A stretch of 64,000 nucleotides of DNA, taken from contig JAYNZW010000006.1 of assembly GCA_038103905.1 (NCBI GenBank), positions 36,281 through 100,280 of the forward strand. The letters are read 5' to 3'. Of the stretch, positions 18,143 through 27,666 are shown piece after piece. Positions within the stretch are counted from its first letter, which is position 1. Each line of letters begins with the position of its first letter. The notes beneath the pieces are model-generated. The model made no database searches. It worked only from the letters and a program-made list of their open reading frames with translations, and was not told where the DNA came from. The position numbers and the translations under genes are program-made. The DNA is from CABYIR01 sp038103905. Lineage in GTDB: Bacteria; Pseudomonadota; Alphaproteobacteria; Pelagibacterales; AG-422-B15.

Positions 18143-19180
18143 CTATGCACTAACAACCTTATCATGAATAGATAAATTTCTTTCAAACTCACTAAGCCGC
18201 TTAATTATTGATCTTAATTCAGTAATAGTTGTCCAATTTTGAAGAAATAAATCAAAGCTTCCATGAACTCTTTGAAAAGCATTACTAACCTGAACTACCG
18301 TTCCTAGCATTATTGCTCCTGTGAATAATCCAGGTCCAACTATCAAGTAAGGTACAACGACCATAAATTGTCCATAGCTATTTTGCCAGACATCAAAATA
18401 ACCATAGTGTAAATAGAGTCTCTGATAATTAAATCTTATACCGAGAAATAACTCCCAAAGTCTTTCGGGTTGTGCATAATTTACTTTATCGTCTTCACCT
18501 AAAACAAGATCTTTTCTAAAGGCTGCTTCAACTTTTTGATTATTATATTCTAATCCTGGAAGCTTTATTCCAACAAACCAAGAAATAATTAAACCACCTA
18601 CGGAAACCAATAATGCGGTCCATACTAATGAACCTTCATAATCTCTTAGAATTGGGATATCAACACTTTCAGATAGTGTCCATAAAACTGGAAGAAATGC
18701 AATTAATGTCATAATTGCTCTCACAGCTTGTAAACCTAAACTTTCAACAATTCTTGCAAAACGATTACAGTCTTCTTGAATTCTTTGACTAGCACCCTCT
18801 ATTTCAACTTCTACATTTCTCCATCTTGGAATGTAATCAAATGTAATGGATTCTCTCCACCTTAATCCGTAAATCCTCGTAAACCATCCCGTAAAAGTTG
18901 CTAAAATAACATAAGGCATAGCAATAACTAAAAAGCTTGGCTCCGCACCACTTTGTGTAAAATACTTTATCGAAATTAATTTATCGTAAAAAAGAGTGAT
19001 GCCAGATTGAGGATCGTCAGAATATTTATCGGCATTTTGTAGCAAATCATAAAACCCTCCATACCAAGTATTAATAGCAACTGTTAATTGAACTTGTACC
19101 CATAAAGAAAGAACTAACACAGAGCCCCCTCCATACGCCCAATAAAACCACTTACGAGTATAGTAAAAACATTTAACCAT
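18143..19180 (-). CDS. SbmA/BacA-like peptide transporter family protein
   Basis: Inner-membrane protein of the SbmA/BacA family, which imports peptides such as proline-rich antimicrobial peptides by a proton gradient. Recognisable blocks are NTWYGGFYDLLQNA, GLRWRESITFDYIPRWRNV, GASQRIQEDCNRFARIVE and QRVHGSFDLFLQNWTTI. At 345 aa it lacks about the first 60 residues of E. coli SbmA, including the first membrane segment. No ATPase domain is fused, unlike the related ABCD/BclA branch. It sits just after bamF, facing the same way. Confidence 0.78.
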   Translation of the reverse strand: MVKCFYYTRKWFYWAYGGGSVLVLSLWVQVQLTVAINTWYGGFYDLLQNADKYSDDPQSGITLFYDKLISIKYFTQSGAEPSFLVIAMPYVILATFTGWFTRIYGLRWRESITFDYIPRWRNVEVEIEGASQRIQEDCNRFARIVESLGLQAVRAIMTLIAFLPVLWTLSESVDIPILRDYEGSLVWTALLVSVGGLIISWFVGIKLPGLEYNNQKVEAAFRKDLVLGEDDKVNYAQPERLWELFLGIRFNYQRLYLHYGYFDVWQNSYGQFMVVVPYLIVGPGLFTGAIMLGTVVQVSNAFQRVHGSFDLFLQNWTTITELRSIIKRLSEFERNLSIHDKVVSA

Positions 19181-19216
19181 AGTTTATAATTTATCTGCTA
19201 TATATAACTTATAGCT

Positions 19217-19513
19217 TTAAAACTGTTCTTCAATAAATTCTTCTAAAGAACCCGTTTCATTAACCGCATCATTATTTTGTTCTAAATCTGCTGAGTCGGA
19301 ACTATCTAAAATCATTGACTCAATATCTGATGACTCATTTGTATTTATTTCAGAAGGTTCATCATTAATTGTTTCACCATCACCCGGTGGGGTTAACTCA
19401 AAATCAGGAGGTATTTCAAGAGCTTTTTGTTTTAAACTTGTAAAGTCATTAGATTGATTTGAAGAACAACCCACTAAAAATGCTACTATTATTAAAATAA
19501 TTACTCTATCCAT
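19217..19513 (-). CDS. bamF: BamF-type outer-membrane assembly lipoprotein (DUF3035)
   Basis: A 98-aa lipoprotein: short signal peptide with the lipobox LVGC (cysteine at residue 16), then a LKQKALEIPPDFELTPPG segment that is the conserved DUF3035/BamF motif, and an acidic low-complexity tail. BamF is an alphaproteobacterial accessory subunit of the BAM beta-barrel insertion complex. The gene overlaps lspA by 8 bp; LspA is the very peptidase that would process this lipoprotein. Confidence 0.82.
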   Translation of the reverse strand: MDRVIILIIVAFLVGCSSNQSNDFTSLKQKALEIPPDFELTPPGDGETINDEPSEINTNESSDIESMILDSSDSADLEQNNDAVNETGSLEEFIEEQF

Positions 19514-20009
19514 TTTCTTTTTTATTTTTATTTGAAAATAACTCTAAAATAATAATAAGCAAGCATCCTAGTGTTATTGTTATATCAGCAAAATTAAATA
19601 CATACCAATGGTAATTCATATAATGAATATCTATAAAATCTAATACTGCTTTATGTAAAAAACGATCAATTAAATTTCCAAATGCGCCCCCTATTATGAG
19701 ACTGAAAGCAAAATAATAAAGTTTTTTATTAATTCTAATAGCGTAGATAAATAAAAAAATAATTAATACTAACATAATAATCATATAAAAATTATTAATT
19801 GACTGCAGATCGTTTTGAAACAGCCCAAAAGCAAATCCTTTATTCCAGATTAGATACAAATTAATATAATCATTTATCTTTTCCATAAATTGAGTATTTA
19901 GGTGACTCGTATCAATATTATAAGTTTTAATGAGATAAAGTTTTATAGCTTGGTCAATCGAAGCAAAAAGAATAATCAAGAAAGAAAAATTTCTTATAAT
20001 TTTAAACAT
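19506..20009 (-). CDS. lspA: Lipoprotein signal peptidase (signal peptidase II)
   Basis: Cleaves signal peptides of prolipoproteins after lipid attachment. The 167-aa protein has four membrane helices, with the two catalytic aspartates in GNLIDRFLH (about residue 115) and FNFADITIT (about 143), plus the conserved NKGFAFGLF segment. It directly abuts the ileS stop and overlaps bamF by 8 bp. Confidence 0.93.
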   Translation of the reverse strand: MFKIIRNFSFLIILFASIDQAIKLYLIKTYNIDTSHLNTQFMEKINDYINLYLIWNKGFAFGLFQNDLQSINNFYMIIMLVLIIFLFIYAIRINKKLYYFAFSLIIGGAFGNLIDRFLHKAVLDFIDIHYMNYHWYVFNFADITITLGCLLIIILELFSNKNKKENG

Positions 20010-22820
20010 TTATTGAATTACATCATTACATCGATCACAAATATGATCTTTGAGTTTTGGAAAGTATTTCCAACAACGCTCACATTTTTTTCCATCCACT
20101 CTTGAAACTAATACTCCGACAGACTTATCATCATCAAGAGAGTAGCAATCATCTGGTAAATTATCTTTTTTAATTTCTATACTTGATATGATTGCAACCT
20201 GTTCTACGGTTTTACTATTTACTAAATTAAATTTTTTATCATCATTAATGTATAAAACAACTGAAGCTTCGAGGCTAGAACCTATAGTTTTATTTTTTCT
20301 CTCTAATTCTATAGCTCCATTAATCAGTCTCTTTAATTTTTTATAAAAATTCCATCCATAATCAAGATCGTTTCTTATCCATGTTTCATCAATGGAACAG
20401 AAATTTTCAGTGTGGATACTAGAATCTATCCCCATACGACTTTGCCAGGCTTCTTCAATTGTAAAACACAAAATTGGAGCCAATAATCTCAACAAATGAT
20501 GGAAAAGAATATCTAGAACAGTTTGAGTTGAAAGTCTTATCTTTGAATTTTTTGCATCGCAATAAAGAGAGTCTTTTCGAATATCAAAATAAAATGATGA
20601 CAGCTCATTAGTGCAAAAATTAAAAATTAAAGTAAATACTTTTTGATATTCAAAAATCTCATAATTTTTGAGTACATCTTTTTCTAAAATGACCAACTGC
20701 GATAAAATATATTTATCCAAATCTGTAAGATCGCTATATTCAACAGCACTCTGAATGGTAAAGTCAGATAAATTACCAAGTATGAATCTTATTGTATTTC
20801 TTAATCTTCTATAGGTATCAACATTACTTTTAATAATCTCAGGTCCAATTTTAAGATCTTCAGAAAAATCACTATTTGCAACCCATAATCGCAGTATATC
20901 TGCTCCAGATTTTTCAATAACTTCTGCTGGAGAAACTATATTATTCGAAGATTTACTCATTTTTGCACCATCTTCATGCAGTACAAAACCATGTGTCAAA
21001 ACTGATTCATAAGGAGCGGTGTCTCTTGTGCCACAGGACTCTAAAAGTGATGAATGAAACCAACCTCTATGTTGATCAGTTCCTTCAAGATACAAAGATG
21101 CAGGCCATGGTTGATTATTCTCTTCTAATACAAAAGCATGTGTACAACCGGAGTCAAACCAAACATCAAGAATATCATCAACTTTTTCATATTTTTCAGG
21201 ATCCTCGATTCCATTGAGCCACTCTTCTTTAGAGTATTTAAACCAAGCGTCAGATCCTTCTTCTTCAAAACGCTTAATAATTTTTTTATTTAGCTCACCA
21301 TTCAGAAGAGGGGCGCCTGTTTTTTTATTATAAAAGATTGAGAGAGGAACTCCCCATGCTCTTTGACGTGATACTACCCAATCAGGCCTATTTTCAATCA
21401 TAGAAAATATTCTTTTTTTTCCCTGAGCAGGAAACCATTTTACTTTTTCGATTGAGTCTAAAGCTTTTTTTCTAAGCTCATTTGCCTCCATTCCAATAAA
21501 CCACTGAGGTGTATTTCTGAAAATAACAGGGGCCTTAGACCTCCACGAATGAGGATAGCTATGACGAAGAGAGCCTTTACCTAATAGCGATTTTTCATTT
21601 TTTAATTCAATAATAACTGCAACATTCGCCTCTGCATCAGAACCATCATCATTGAAGATTTTCTTACCTGCAAATATTGGAACATGATTAAAATATTTTC
21701 CATCTCCATCGACTGTTTCTGGAACATCGATTTTATATTTAACTCCTAAATCATAGTCATCTGGTCCATGACCAGGAGCAATATGAACAAGTCCTGTTCC
21801 TTGCTCAAGTGTAACATAATCAGCTGGGTATAGCTTTACATCAAAATCATAGCCATTATTTCTAAAAGGATGAGAGCATGTTAGATCACTAATATTCTTC
21901 AAATCTTTTATTTTAGTAAATAATTTTATTCTGCACTCTGACTTTATCGATTCCTCAAGCTCAGATGCGAAAACGAGTAAATCTCCCTTTTGTGCATGAC
22001 TATCATCGGATACATCCTCGACTTTGAATAATGAATATTTAATTTCCTCGCCGTAAGCTATTGCTCTATTTCCAGGTATAGTCCAAGGTGTTGTTGTCCA
22101 AATTACAACTGAGGCGTTTAATAGTTCAGAGTCATCAGATTTTATGATTGGGAATTTAACATATATCCACGAGGATTTATGTTCTTTATACTCTATTTCA
22201 GCTTCAGCTAATGCAGTTTTTTCGACAGTTGACCACATCACTGGCTTTGAACCTCTGAATAAACTTCCATTTTCTAAAAATTTAAAAAATTCCCTAACAA
22301 TAACGGACTCTGCCTTGAATGACATTGTTGTGTATGGATTAGACCAGTCACCAATTACCCCAAGTCTTATAAATTCCTCTCGCTGTATGTCAATCCATCT
22401 AGTCGCAAAGTCCCTGCACTCTTTTCTAAATTGAATAATATCGACTTCATCTTTGTTAAGTCCTTTTTCTCTATATTGCTCTTCAATCTTCCATTCAATA
22501 GGTAGTCCATGACAATCCCAACCAGGAATATATGAACTATCTTTATTGAGCATTTGCTGAGATCTAACTACAAAATCTTTTAAGATTTTATTCAGAGCAT
22601 GACCGATATGAAGATGACCATTTGCATAAGGTGGACCATCGTGAAGTACAAATTTTTTCTTATCTTTAGATCTATCACGTAGAGATTTATAAATATTTTT
22701 TTTAGACCATTGACTCAGAATAGTTGGCTCTTGTTCTGGTAATCCAGCTCTCATTGCAAAGCTTGTTTTGGGTAAAAATAAAGTTTCGCTAAAATCTAGT
22801 TTTTCATCTTTAGCTGTCAT
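20010..22820 (-). CDS. ileS: Isoleucyl-tRNA synthetase
   Basis: Class I aminoacyl-tRNA synthetase, 936 aa. Visible are the HIGH box HLHIGHALN (about residue 67), the CP1 editing insert with VVIWTTTPWTIPGNRA and the editing aspartate region GPDDYDLG, GWFHSSLL, and the KMSKS loop AKMSKSSNN. The C-terminal zinc finger CERCWK..CDRCND is present, so it is the bacterial type with zinc-binding tail. It lies in the common ribF-ileS-lspA order. Confidence 0.96.
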   Translation of the reverse strand: MTAKDEKLDFSETLFLPKTSFAMRAGLPEQEPTILSQWSKKNIYKSLRDRSKDKKKFVLHDGPPYANGHLHIGHALNKILKDFVVRSQQMLNKDSSYIPGWDCHGLPIEWKIEEQYREKGLNKDEVDIIQFRKECRDFATRWIDIQREEFIRLGVIGDWSNPYTTMSFKAESVIVREFFKFLENGSLFRGSKPVMWSTVEKTALAEAEIEYKEHKSSWIYVKFPIIKSDDSELLNASVVIWTTTPWTIPGNRAIAYGEEIKYSLFKVEDVSDDSHAQKGDLLVFASELEESIKSECRIKLFTKIKDLKNISDLTCSHPFRNNGYDFDVKLYPADYVTLEQGTGLVHIAPGHGPDDYDLGVKYKIDVPETVDGDGKYFNHVPIFAGKKIFNDDGSDAEANVAVIIELKNEKSLLGKGSLRHSYPHSWRSKAPVIFRNTPQWFIGMEANELRKKALDSIEKVKWFPAQGKKRIFSMIENRPDWVVSRQRAWGVPLSIFYNKKTGAPLLNGELNKKIIKRFEEEGSDAWFKYSKEEWLNGIEDPEKYEKVDDILDVWFDSGCTHAFVLEENNQPWPASLYLEGTDQHRGWFHSSLLESCGTRDTAPYESVLTHGFVLHEDGAKMSKSSNNIVSPAEVIEKSGADILRLWVANSDFSEDLKIGPEIIKSNVDTYRRLRNTIRFILGNLSDFTIQSAVEYSDLTDLDKYILSQLVILEKDVLKNYEIFEYQKVFTLIFNFCTNELSSFYFDIRKDSLYCDAKNSKIRLSTQTVLDILFHHLLRLLAPILCFTIEEAWQSRMGIDSSIHTENFCSIDETWIRNDLDYGWNFYKKLKRLINGAIELERKNKTIGSSLEASVVLYINDDKKFNLVNSKTVEQVAIISSIEIKKDNLPDDCYSLDDDKSVGVLVSRVDGKKCERCWKYFPKLKDHICDRCNDVIQ

Positions 22821-22825
22821 TGTAA

Positions 22826-23785
22826 TTATCTTAAGACTTGTTTTGCTTTTAAAATATCTTTGTTAAGTTGCATTTTTAGAGAGTCGATACCTGAAAATTT
22901 TTTTTCTTTGCGTATGAAACCAATAAATGTCACTTTTAAAGTAGAATTATAAATATTCAAATTAAAATCAAATAAATATACCTCTAACAGCGGTGTTTTT
23001 TTATTAAATGTTGGGCGTATACCAAAATTTGCTATGCCTTTGTAAAGCCTATATTTACTATTTTTTTTGATCATTTCTACTGTTACAGCATAAACACCAT
23101 ACTTTGGTTGAGAATAGTCTTTAATTTCAATATTGGCAGTAGGAAATCCTATTAAACGACCTCTCTGATCTCCCTTAATAACTTTACCATTAATAAACCA
23201 TGGTCTTCCCAATATTTTATTTGCAATTTTGATTTTACCACTTTCAATTGCTAATCTAACATTGGATGAGGAAAATATTTTCTTATTAAAATTTTTAGCT
23301 AATGACAATGGAAGCTTGAAGATACTTACTGGGAAGACAGAAAAGTTATTTTTTGTTCCAAAGTCTTTTAAGTATTGATAGTCTCCACTTCTATTATTTC
23401 CAAACTTAAAATTTTTACCCACAAAAACATGTTTCATTTGAATTCCTTCAAGAAGAATTTTTTTACAAAAATAATTAGGAGTCATTTTTGCTACTGAACT
23501 CGAAAATTTGAGTACTATTACATAATCTAATCCATAGCTTTTAAGGATTTCACATCTAGAATTAATATGAGTAAGTAAAAAATTTCTTTTTTCTTTCTTA
23601 AAAAAAATTTTTGGATGAGGGTCAAATAATAATACACCAACTTTCTTATTTTCTTTTGACTGAATTTTTTTTGCTGACTCAATTATTTTCTGATGTCCTC
23701 GATGAATACCGTCAAAATTCCCTAATAGAAGTATTGAGTTTTTAGTATATTTTTTTAATGACTTATAACTTGTAAAAATTTTCAT
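22826..23785 (-). CDS. ribF: Bifunctional riboflavin kinase/FAD synthetase
   Basis: Makes FMN and then FAD from riboflavin. The N-terminal nucleotidyltransferase domain has GNFDGIHRGHQKII (about residue 22) and VGKNFKFGNNRSGD; the C-terminal kinase domain has GDQRGRLIGFPTANI and KYGVYAV. The 319-aa length is normal. It overlaps the HAD gene by 4 bp and is 5 bp from ileS, so it is embedded in one operon. Confidence 0.94.
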   Translation of the reverse strand: MKIFTSYKSLKKYTKNSILLLGNFDGIHRGHQKIIESAKKIQSKENKKVGVLLFDPHPKIFFKKEKRNFLLTHINSRCEILKSYGLDYVIVLKFSSSVAKMTPNYFCKKILLEGIQMKHVFVGKNFKFGNNRSGDYQYLKDFGTKNNFSVFPVSIFKLPLSLAKNFNKKIFSSSNVRLAIESGKIKIANKILGRPWFINGKVIKGDQRGRLIGFPTANIEIKDYSQPKYGVYAVTVEMIKKNSKYRLYKGIANFGIRPTFNKKTPLLEVYLFDFNLNIYNSTLKVTFIGFIRKEKKFSGIDSLKMQLNKDILKAKQVLR

Positions 23786-24642
23786 AATTGCAGTGACTCA
23801 ATAATATTAATCTGTTCAATATCTTGATTCAGATAAGAATTGAAAAATTTTTTAATATCAGCTGTTTCTTGAATATCACTTTTATGAATTCCTGACTCAA
23901 CAAAAACAGAATTAATACCAAAATTATTGGCTCCTATTATATCTGTCCTTACACTATCTCCTATAGCAATCATTTGCGATTTATCCTCAACTAATCCCTC
24001 GGACAAAACACTCTCAAAAACATAGCTATATATTTCTTGATATGGTTTTCCATAATGTTTCACTTTACCACCTAAATCAGAATAAAATGCCGCAATACTC
24101 CCAGCACAAAATATTTTTTTGTTACCTCTTATTACGATCAAGTCTGGATTCGCACATACCATTGGTATATTCAATCTCTTCATTTCTAATAAAAAGTCTT
24201 CATAGTCTGTCGGAGTTTGCTGTTCATCATCATCAAATCCTGTACACAAAACAAAATCACTCTCTTCCAATGTCTCAGTTTTTTGTATCTGAATATCTTC
24301 TAGAAGATCATAATCCTTACTCGGACCTAAATGAAAATATTTATGGCCATGATTTAAGTTATTAATCATTTTTTGCGCTATATCTCCTGAGGAGATGATA
24401 GAGTGAAATAAATCTTCTGAGAGATCGAGTTTTTTTGTTAACCCTGATCGAACAACTGAATTAGGCCTTGGAGCATTTGAAATAAATATAACTTTTACCT
24501 CATTCTCTTTCATTCGATGAAGAAAATCTATGCTTCCAGAAAAAACTTGCTTACCATTATGAATGACTCCCCATAAATCACAAAGGATCACTCTATAATC
24601 ACTGACAAACTTATTTAGATCTTTAATGTATCTTATTAACAT
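23782..24642 (-). CDS. HAD-IIA family hydrolase (TIGR01459 type)
   Basis: HAD-superfamily phosphatase of subclass IIA, 286 aa. Motif I is CDLWGVIHNG (nucleophile aspartate, about residue 21), motif II is FISNAPRP, the motif III lysine lies in the KVKHYGKPYQEIY region, and motif IV is AIGDSVRTDIIGANN. This branch sits just upstream of ribF in many alphaproteobacteria. The substrate is not established. It leads the HAD-ribF-ileS-lspA-bamF operon. Confidence 0.85.
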   Translation of the reverse strand: MLIRYIKDLNKFVSDYRVILCDLWGVIHNGKQVFSGSIDFLHRMKENEVKVIFISNAPRPNSVVRSGLTKKLDLSEDLFHSIISSGDIAQKMINNLNHGHKYFHLGPSKDYDLLEDIQIQKTETLEESDFVLCTGFDDDEQQTPTDYEDFLLEMKRLNIPMVCANPDLIVIRGNKKIFCAGSIAAFYSDLGGKVKHYGKPYQEIYSYVFESVLSEGLVEDKSQMIAIGDSVRTDIIGANNFGINSVFVESGIHKSDIQETADIKKFFNSYLNQDIEQINIIESLQL

Positions 24643-24708
24643 AAATTTTATTATTGCATTTTTTGAATTTAATAATTTATAATAAAAAATTAACTTCTAT
24701 ACTAATTT

Positions 24709-25482
24709 ATGTCATCTCTTTTTGATCTTACTGGAAAAAATGCAATAATTACTGGCTCTTCAAGAGGTATAGGTAAAGCAATAGCTCATAGAATGGCTCA
24801 ACACGGAGCAAAAGTTGTAATTACAAGTCGAAAACTTGACGCATGTGAGGAAGTGTCTTCTGAAATAAATAGAGAGTTTGGCGAGGATACATCGATTGCT
24901 ATTTCATGTAATATTTCCGACAAAGAACAATTAAAAAACCTATATACTCAGTCAAAAAAGTGGTGTGGCGAGATAAGTACACTGGTTTGTAACGCTGCAG
25001 TTAATCCTTATTTTGGTCCTTCAATTAATACTCCTGATGAAGCTTTTGAAAAAATAATGAAATCAAATGTTCAAAGTAACTTCTGGTTATGCAATGAAGT
25101 GTTGCCTGATATGACATCAAGAAAAACTGGGTCTATCATTATAATTTCGTCAATAGCTGGTCTTCAAGGAACTCCTGTTTTAGGAGCATACGCAATTTCT
25201 AAAGCTGCTGACTCTCAACTTGCAAGAAATATAGCAGTGGAGTATGGGGCTAGCAATATAAGAGCTAATTGTATATCGCCTGGATTAATTAAAACTGACT
25301 TTGCGAGAGCTTTATGGGAGAACGAGAGTATTTTAAAAGCCGCTACCTCTCATTCAGCTCTAAAAAGGATTGGTATGCCGGATGAAATAGCTGGTGCAGC
25401 AGTTTTTTTAGCTTCAGAAGCTGGAGCTTTTGTTACAGGTCAAAATCTAATCATCAATGGCGGTGAAGCACCAGGCTTATAA
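24709..25482 (+). CDS. Short-chain dehydrogenase/reductase
   Basis: NAD(P)-dependent oxidoreductase of the classical SDR family, 257 aa. It has the cofactor motif TGSSRGIGKAIA (about residue 14), CNAAVNPYFGP (the NNAG-like motif), the catalytic serine in IIISSIAGLQG, YAISKAA (Y and K, about 157/161), and the C-terminal GQNLIINGGEAPGL. It resembles the DHRS4/FabG-like group; the substrate is unknown. The 66-bp gap to the divergent HAD gene holds its promoter. Confidence 0.85.
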   Translation: MSSLFDLTGKNAIITGSSRGIGKAIAHRMAQHGAKVVITSRKLDACEEVSSEINREFGEDTSIAISCNISDKEQLKNLYTQSKKWCGEISTLVCNAAVNPYFGPSINTPDEAFEKIMKSNVQSNFWLCNEVLPDMTSRKTGSIIIISSIAGLQGTPVLGAYAISKAADSQLARNIAVEYGASNIRANCISPGLIKTDFARALWENESILKAATSHSALKRIGMPDEIAGAAVFLASEAGAFVTGQNLIINGGEAPGL

Positions 25483-25539
25483 GAGCTTGAATACTCAAAA
25501 AAAGCTTGATTTCTTCTAAAATCTAAGAAATATCCGACC

Positions 25540-25569
25540 CTTGACAGTTTGGTTCACAATCACTATATG
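25540..25569 (+). promoter_or_regulatory. Predicted groES promoter, sigma32-like with overlapping sigma70-like boxes
   Basis: CTTG at 25540-25543 is followed after 18 bases by a match to the alphaproteobacterial heat-shock -10 (consensus CYTATNT; here ACTATAT at 25562-25568, one mismatch). The same stretch offers TTGACA (25541) and TATATG (25564) with 17-bp spacing, a housekeeping-like pair. Its place upstream of groES supports the reading; it is not experimentally shown. Confidence 0.55.
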
Positions 25570-25575
25570 CCTTGA

Positions 25576-25594
25576 TAGCAAGCACTAATTGCTA
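25576..25594. repeat. Inverted repeat between the groES promoter and start
   Basis: TAGCAA and TTGCTA arms separated by seven bases, lying in the groES 5' leader. The arms loosely recall CIRCE half-sites, but spacing and outer bases do not match CIRCE, so an HrcA operator is not claimed. Confidence 0.4.
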
Positions 25595-25625
25595 GTTTAA
25601 ATTTTTATATTAGGAGACAAAAACA

Positions 25626-25930
25626 ATGGATTTTCGCCCTTTACACGATAGAGTTTTAGTAAGAAGACTTGANNNNNNNNNNTTATTATTCCAGATACAG
25701 CTCAAGAAAAACCCCAAGAAGGTGAGATTATTGCCGTTGGTTCAGGCAATAAAAGTGAAGATGGTAAAGTAACTCCATTAGATCTATCTGTTGGTGACAA
25801 AGTATTATTTGGCAAGTGGTCAGGTACTGAAGTAAAAATCAACGGTGAGGAGCTCTGTATCATGAAAGAGTCAGACATCATGGGAATAATTACTACAAAA
25901 TCAAAAGCTAAATCAAAAAAGAAAAAATAA
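25626..25930 (+). CDS. groES: Co-chaperonin GroES (interrupted by an assembly gap)
   Basis: The 10-kDa lid of the GroEL chaperonin. It opens MDFRPLHDRVLVRRL and, after a 10-N run, resumes IIPDTAQEKPQEGEIIAVGSG, then VLFGKWSGTEVKINGEE, with a lysine-rich tail. As written the frame is broken: 295 known bases plus 10 N is not a multiple of three. By comparison with normal GroES about eight residues of the mobile loop (EEKTAGG region) are missing, so the true gap is about 26 nt. A good ribosome site (AGGAG) precedes the ATG at 25626. It is 23 bp from groEL. Confidence 0.93.
25673..25682. other. Assembly gap (10 N) inside groES
   Basis: A run of ten N with no shared flanking bases. Reading-frame arithmetic requires a gap of 2 mod 3; the expected mobile-loop length implies about 26 nt, so ten is a placeholder. 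Confidence 0.95.
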
Positions 25931-25953
25931 AATTTCAATAAGGAGAATAAAAA

Positions 25954-27612
25954 ATGGCTGGAAAAGAAATTCATTTTGGTACTGAAGCTAGAAACAGAAT
26001 GCTAAAGGGCGTAAATGTCCTTGCTGATGCTGTTGCTGTCACACTTGGACCAAAAGGTAGAAATGTTGTTATGGACAAATCGTTCGGTGCTCCAAAGAGT
26101 ACTAAAGATGGTGTTTCTGTTGCAAAAGAAATTGAACTTAAAGACAAGTTTGAAAATATGGGAGCTCAAATGGTTCGTGAAGCTGCAAGTAAAACAAATG
26201 ATGTTGCAGGTGATGGAACAACTACTGCTACAGTTTTAACAAGAGCAATTGTAACAGAGGGACTAAAATTTGTTGCAGCAGGAATGAATCCTATGGATTT
26301 AAGACGTGGCGTTGATAGTGCAATTGATGCCGCTAGTGAGTCAATTAAATCAAGCTCAAAAAAAGTAAAAACCAGTGCTGAAGTTTCTCAGGTTGGGTCT
26401 ATTTCAGCCAATGGTGAAACAGAGGTTGGTGATATGATTGCTAAAGCCATGGATAAGGTTGGCAACGAAGGCGTAATAACTGTTGAAGAAGCTAAAGGTC
26501 TTGAGACTGAACTTGACGTTGTTGAAGGTATGCAATTCGATCGTGGTTATTTGTCACCCTATTTCGTAACGAATGCAGAAAAAATGACAGCTGACTTAGA
26601 TAACGCACTTATCTTATTGCACGAAAAAAAACTTACTAATTTACAGCCAATGCTTCCTTTACTAGAAGCAGTTGTTCAAGCTGGACGTCCACTTTTAATT
26701 ATTGCTGAGGATGTTGAAGGCGAAGCGCTTGCAACATTAGTGGTTAATAAATTAAGAGGTGGATTAAAAATTGCTGCTGTTAAAGCGCCAGGATTTGGAG
26801 ACAGAAGAAAAGCGATGCTTGAAGACATTTCTATTTTGACAGGTGGTCAAGTGATATCTGAAGATTTAGGTATTAAATTAGAAAATGTAACAATTAATGA
26901 TCTTGGAAGTGCTAAAAGAGTAACGATTGATAAAGAAAATACTACAATCGTTAATGGAAACGGTACAAAAGCTGACATACAGGGAAGGTGCTCTCAAATT
27001 AGAAAGCAAATTGAAGAGACAACTTCTGATTATGATAGAGAAAAACTTCAAGAAAGACTTGCTAAGTTAGCGGGTGGTGTTGCTGTTATTAAGGTTGGTG
27101 GTGCTACTGAGGTTGAAGTTAAAGAAAGAAAAGATCGTGTTGACGATGCCTTAAATGCTACACGAGCTGCAGTTGAAGAAGGTGTTGTAGCTGGAGGAGG
27201 ACTATCCCTGCTTAAAGCTGCTTCTTCACTTGATAAAATCAAAACATCGAATGCTGACCAAAAAGCTGGTGTTGATATTGTGAGAAGAGCTTTAGAAATG
27301 CCGATTCGAACAATTGCTAATAATGCTGGTGTCGATGGCTCCGTGATTGTTGGTAAGTTGAAAGAAAATAAATCAGCTTCTGAAGGTTATGACGCTCAAT
27401 CTGATAAGTATGTTGATATGTTTAAAGCTGGTATCATCGATCCAACTAAAGTTGTTAGAACTAGTTTACAAAATGCTGGTTCCATTGCTGGCGTATTAAT
27501 TACAACTGAAGCTATGGTTGCCGATGCACCAGAAGACAAGTCTGCTGCAGCCCCTGCAATGCCTGATATGGGCGGAATGGGCGGAATGGGCGGAATGGGC
27601 GGAATGATGTAA
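25954..27612 (+). CDS. groEL: Chaperonin GroEL
   Basis: The 60-kDa chaperonin subunit, 552 aa. It has VTLGPKGRNVVMDKSFG and the ATP-site DGTTTATVL (about residue 87), APGFGDRRKAMLEDI, and ends with the disordered GGM repeat tail. An AGGAG ribosome site lies upstream. It follows groES on one transcript and is closed by a strong hairpin terminator. Only one groEL copy is seen in the window. Confidence 0.98.
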   Translation: MAGKEIHFGTEARNRMLKGVNVLADAVAVTLGPKGRNVVMDKSFGAPKSTKDGVSVAKEIELKDKFENMGAQMVREAASKTNDVAGDGTTTATVLTRAIVTEGLKFVAAGMNPMDLRRGVDSAIDAASESIKSSSKKVKTSAEVSQVGSISANGETEVGDMIAKAMDKVGNEGVITVEEAKGLETELDVVEGMQFDRGYLSPYFVTNAEKMTADLDNALILLHEKKLTNLQPMLPLLEAVVQAGRPLLIIAEDVEGEALATLVVNKLRGGLKIAAVKAPGFGDRRKAMLEDISILTGGQVISEDLGIKLENVTINDLGSAKRVTIDKENTTIVNGNGTKADIQGRCSQIRKQIEETTSDYDREKLQERLAKLAGGVAVIKVGGATEVEVKERKDRVDDALNATRAAVEEGVVAGGGLSLLKAASSLDKIKTSNADQKAGVDIVRRALEMPIRTIANNAGVDGSVIVGKLKENKSASEGYDAQSDKYVDMFKAGIIDPTKVVRTSLQNAGSIAGVLITTEAMVADAPEDKSAAAPAMPDMGGMGGMGGMGGMM

Positions 27613-27634
27613 TTCAACGTCCAATTTACGTTAT

Positions 27635-27666
27635 AAAAAAACCCGGCGTTAGCCGGGTTTTTTTTT
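27635..27666. terminator. Bidirectional intrinsic terminator after groEL and the MAPEG gene
   Basis: Perfect stem ACCCGGC/GCCGGGT around the loop GTTA (27641-27658), preceded by six A and followed by eight T. It therefore has a T tail on both strands and can end both groEL (+) and the convergent MAPEG gene (-). It is one of the few GC-rich patches in the window. Confidence 0.95.

Noticed and set aside
25576..25594. CIRCE operator (HrcA site) upstream of groES
   Set aside because: TAGCA/TGCTA arms are present, but they are 9 bp apart and lack the outer CTC/GAG bases; CIRCE needs nine-base arms with a nine-base spacer.
27396..27617. Antisense frame rich in Pro/Ile opposite the groEL tail
   Set aside because: It is the mirror of the GGM repeat and has no ribosome site or independent support.
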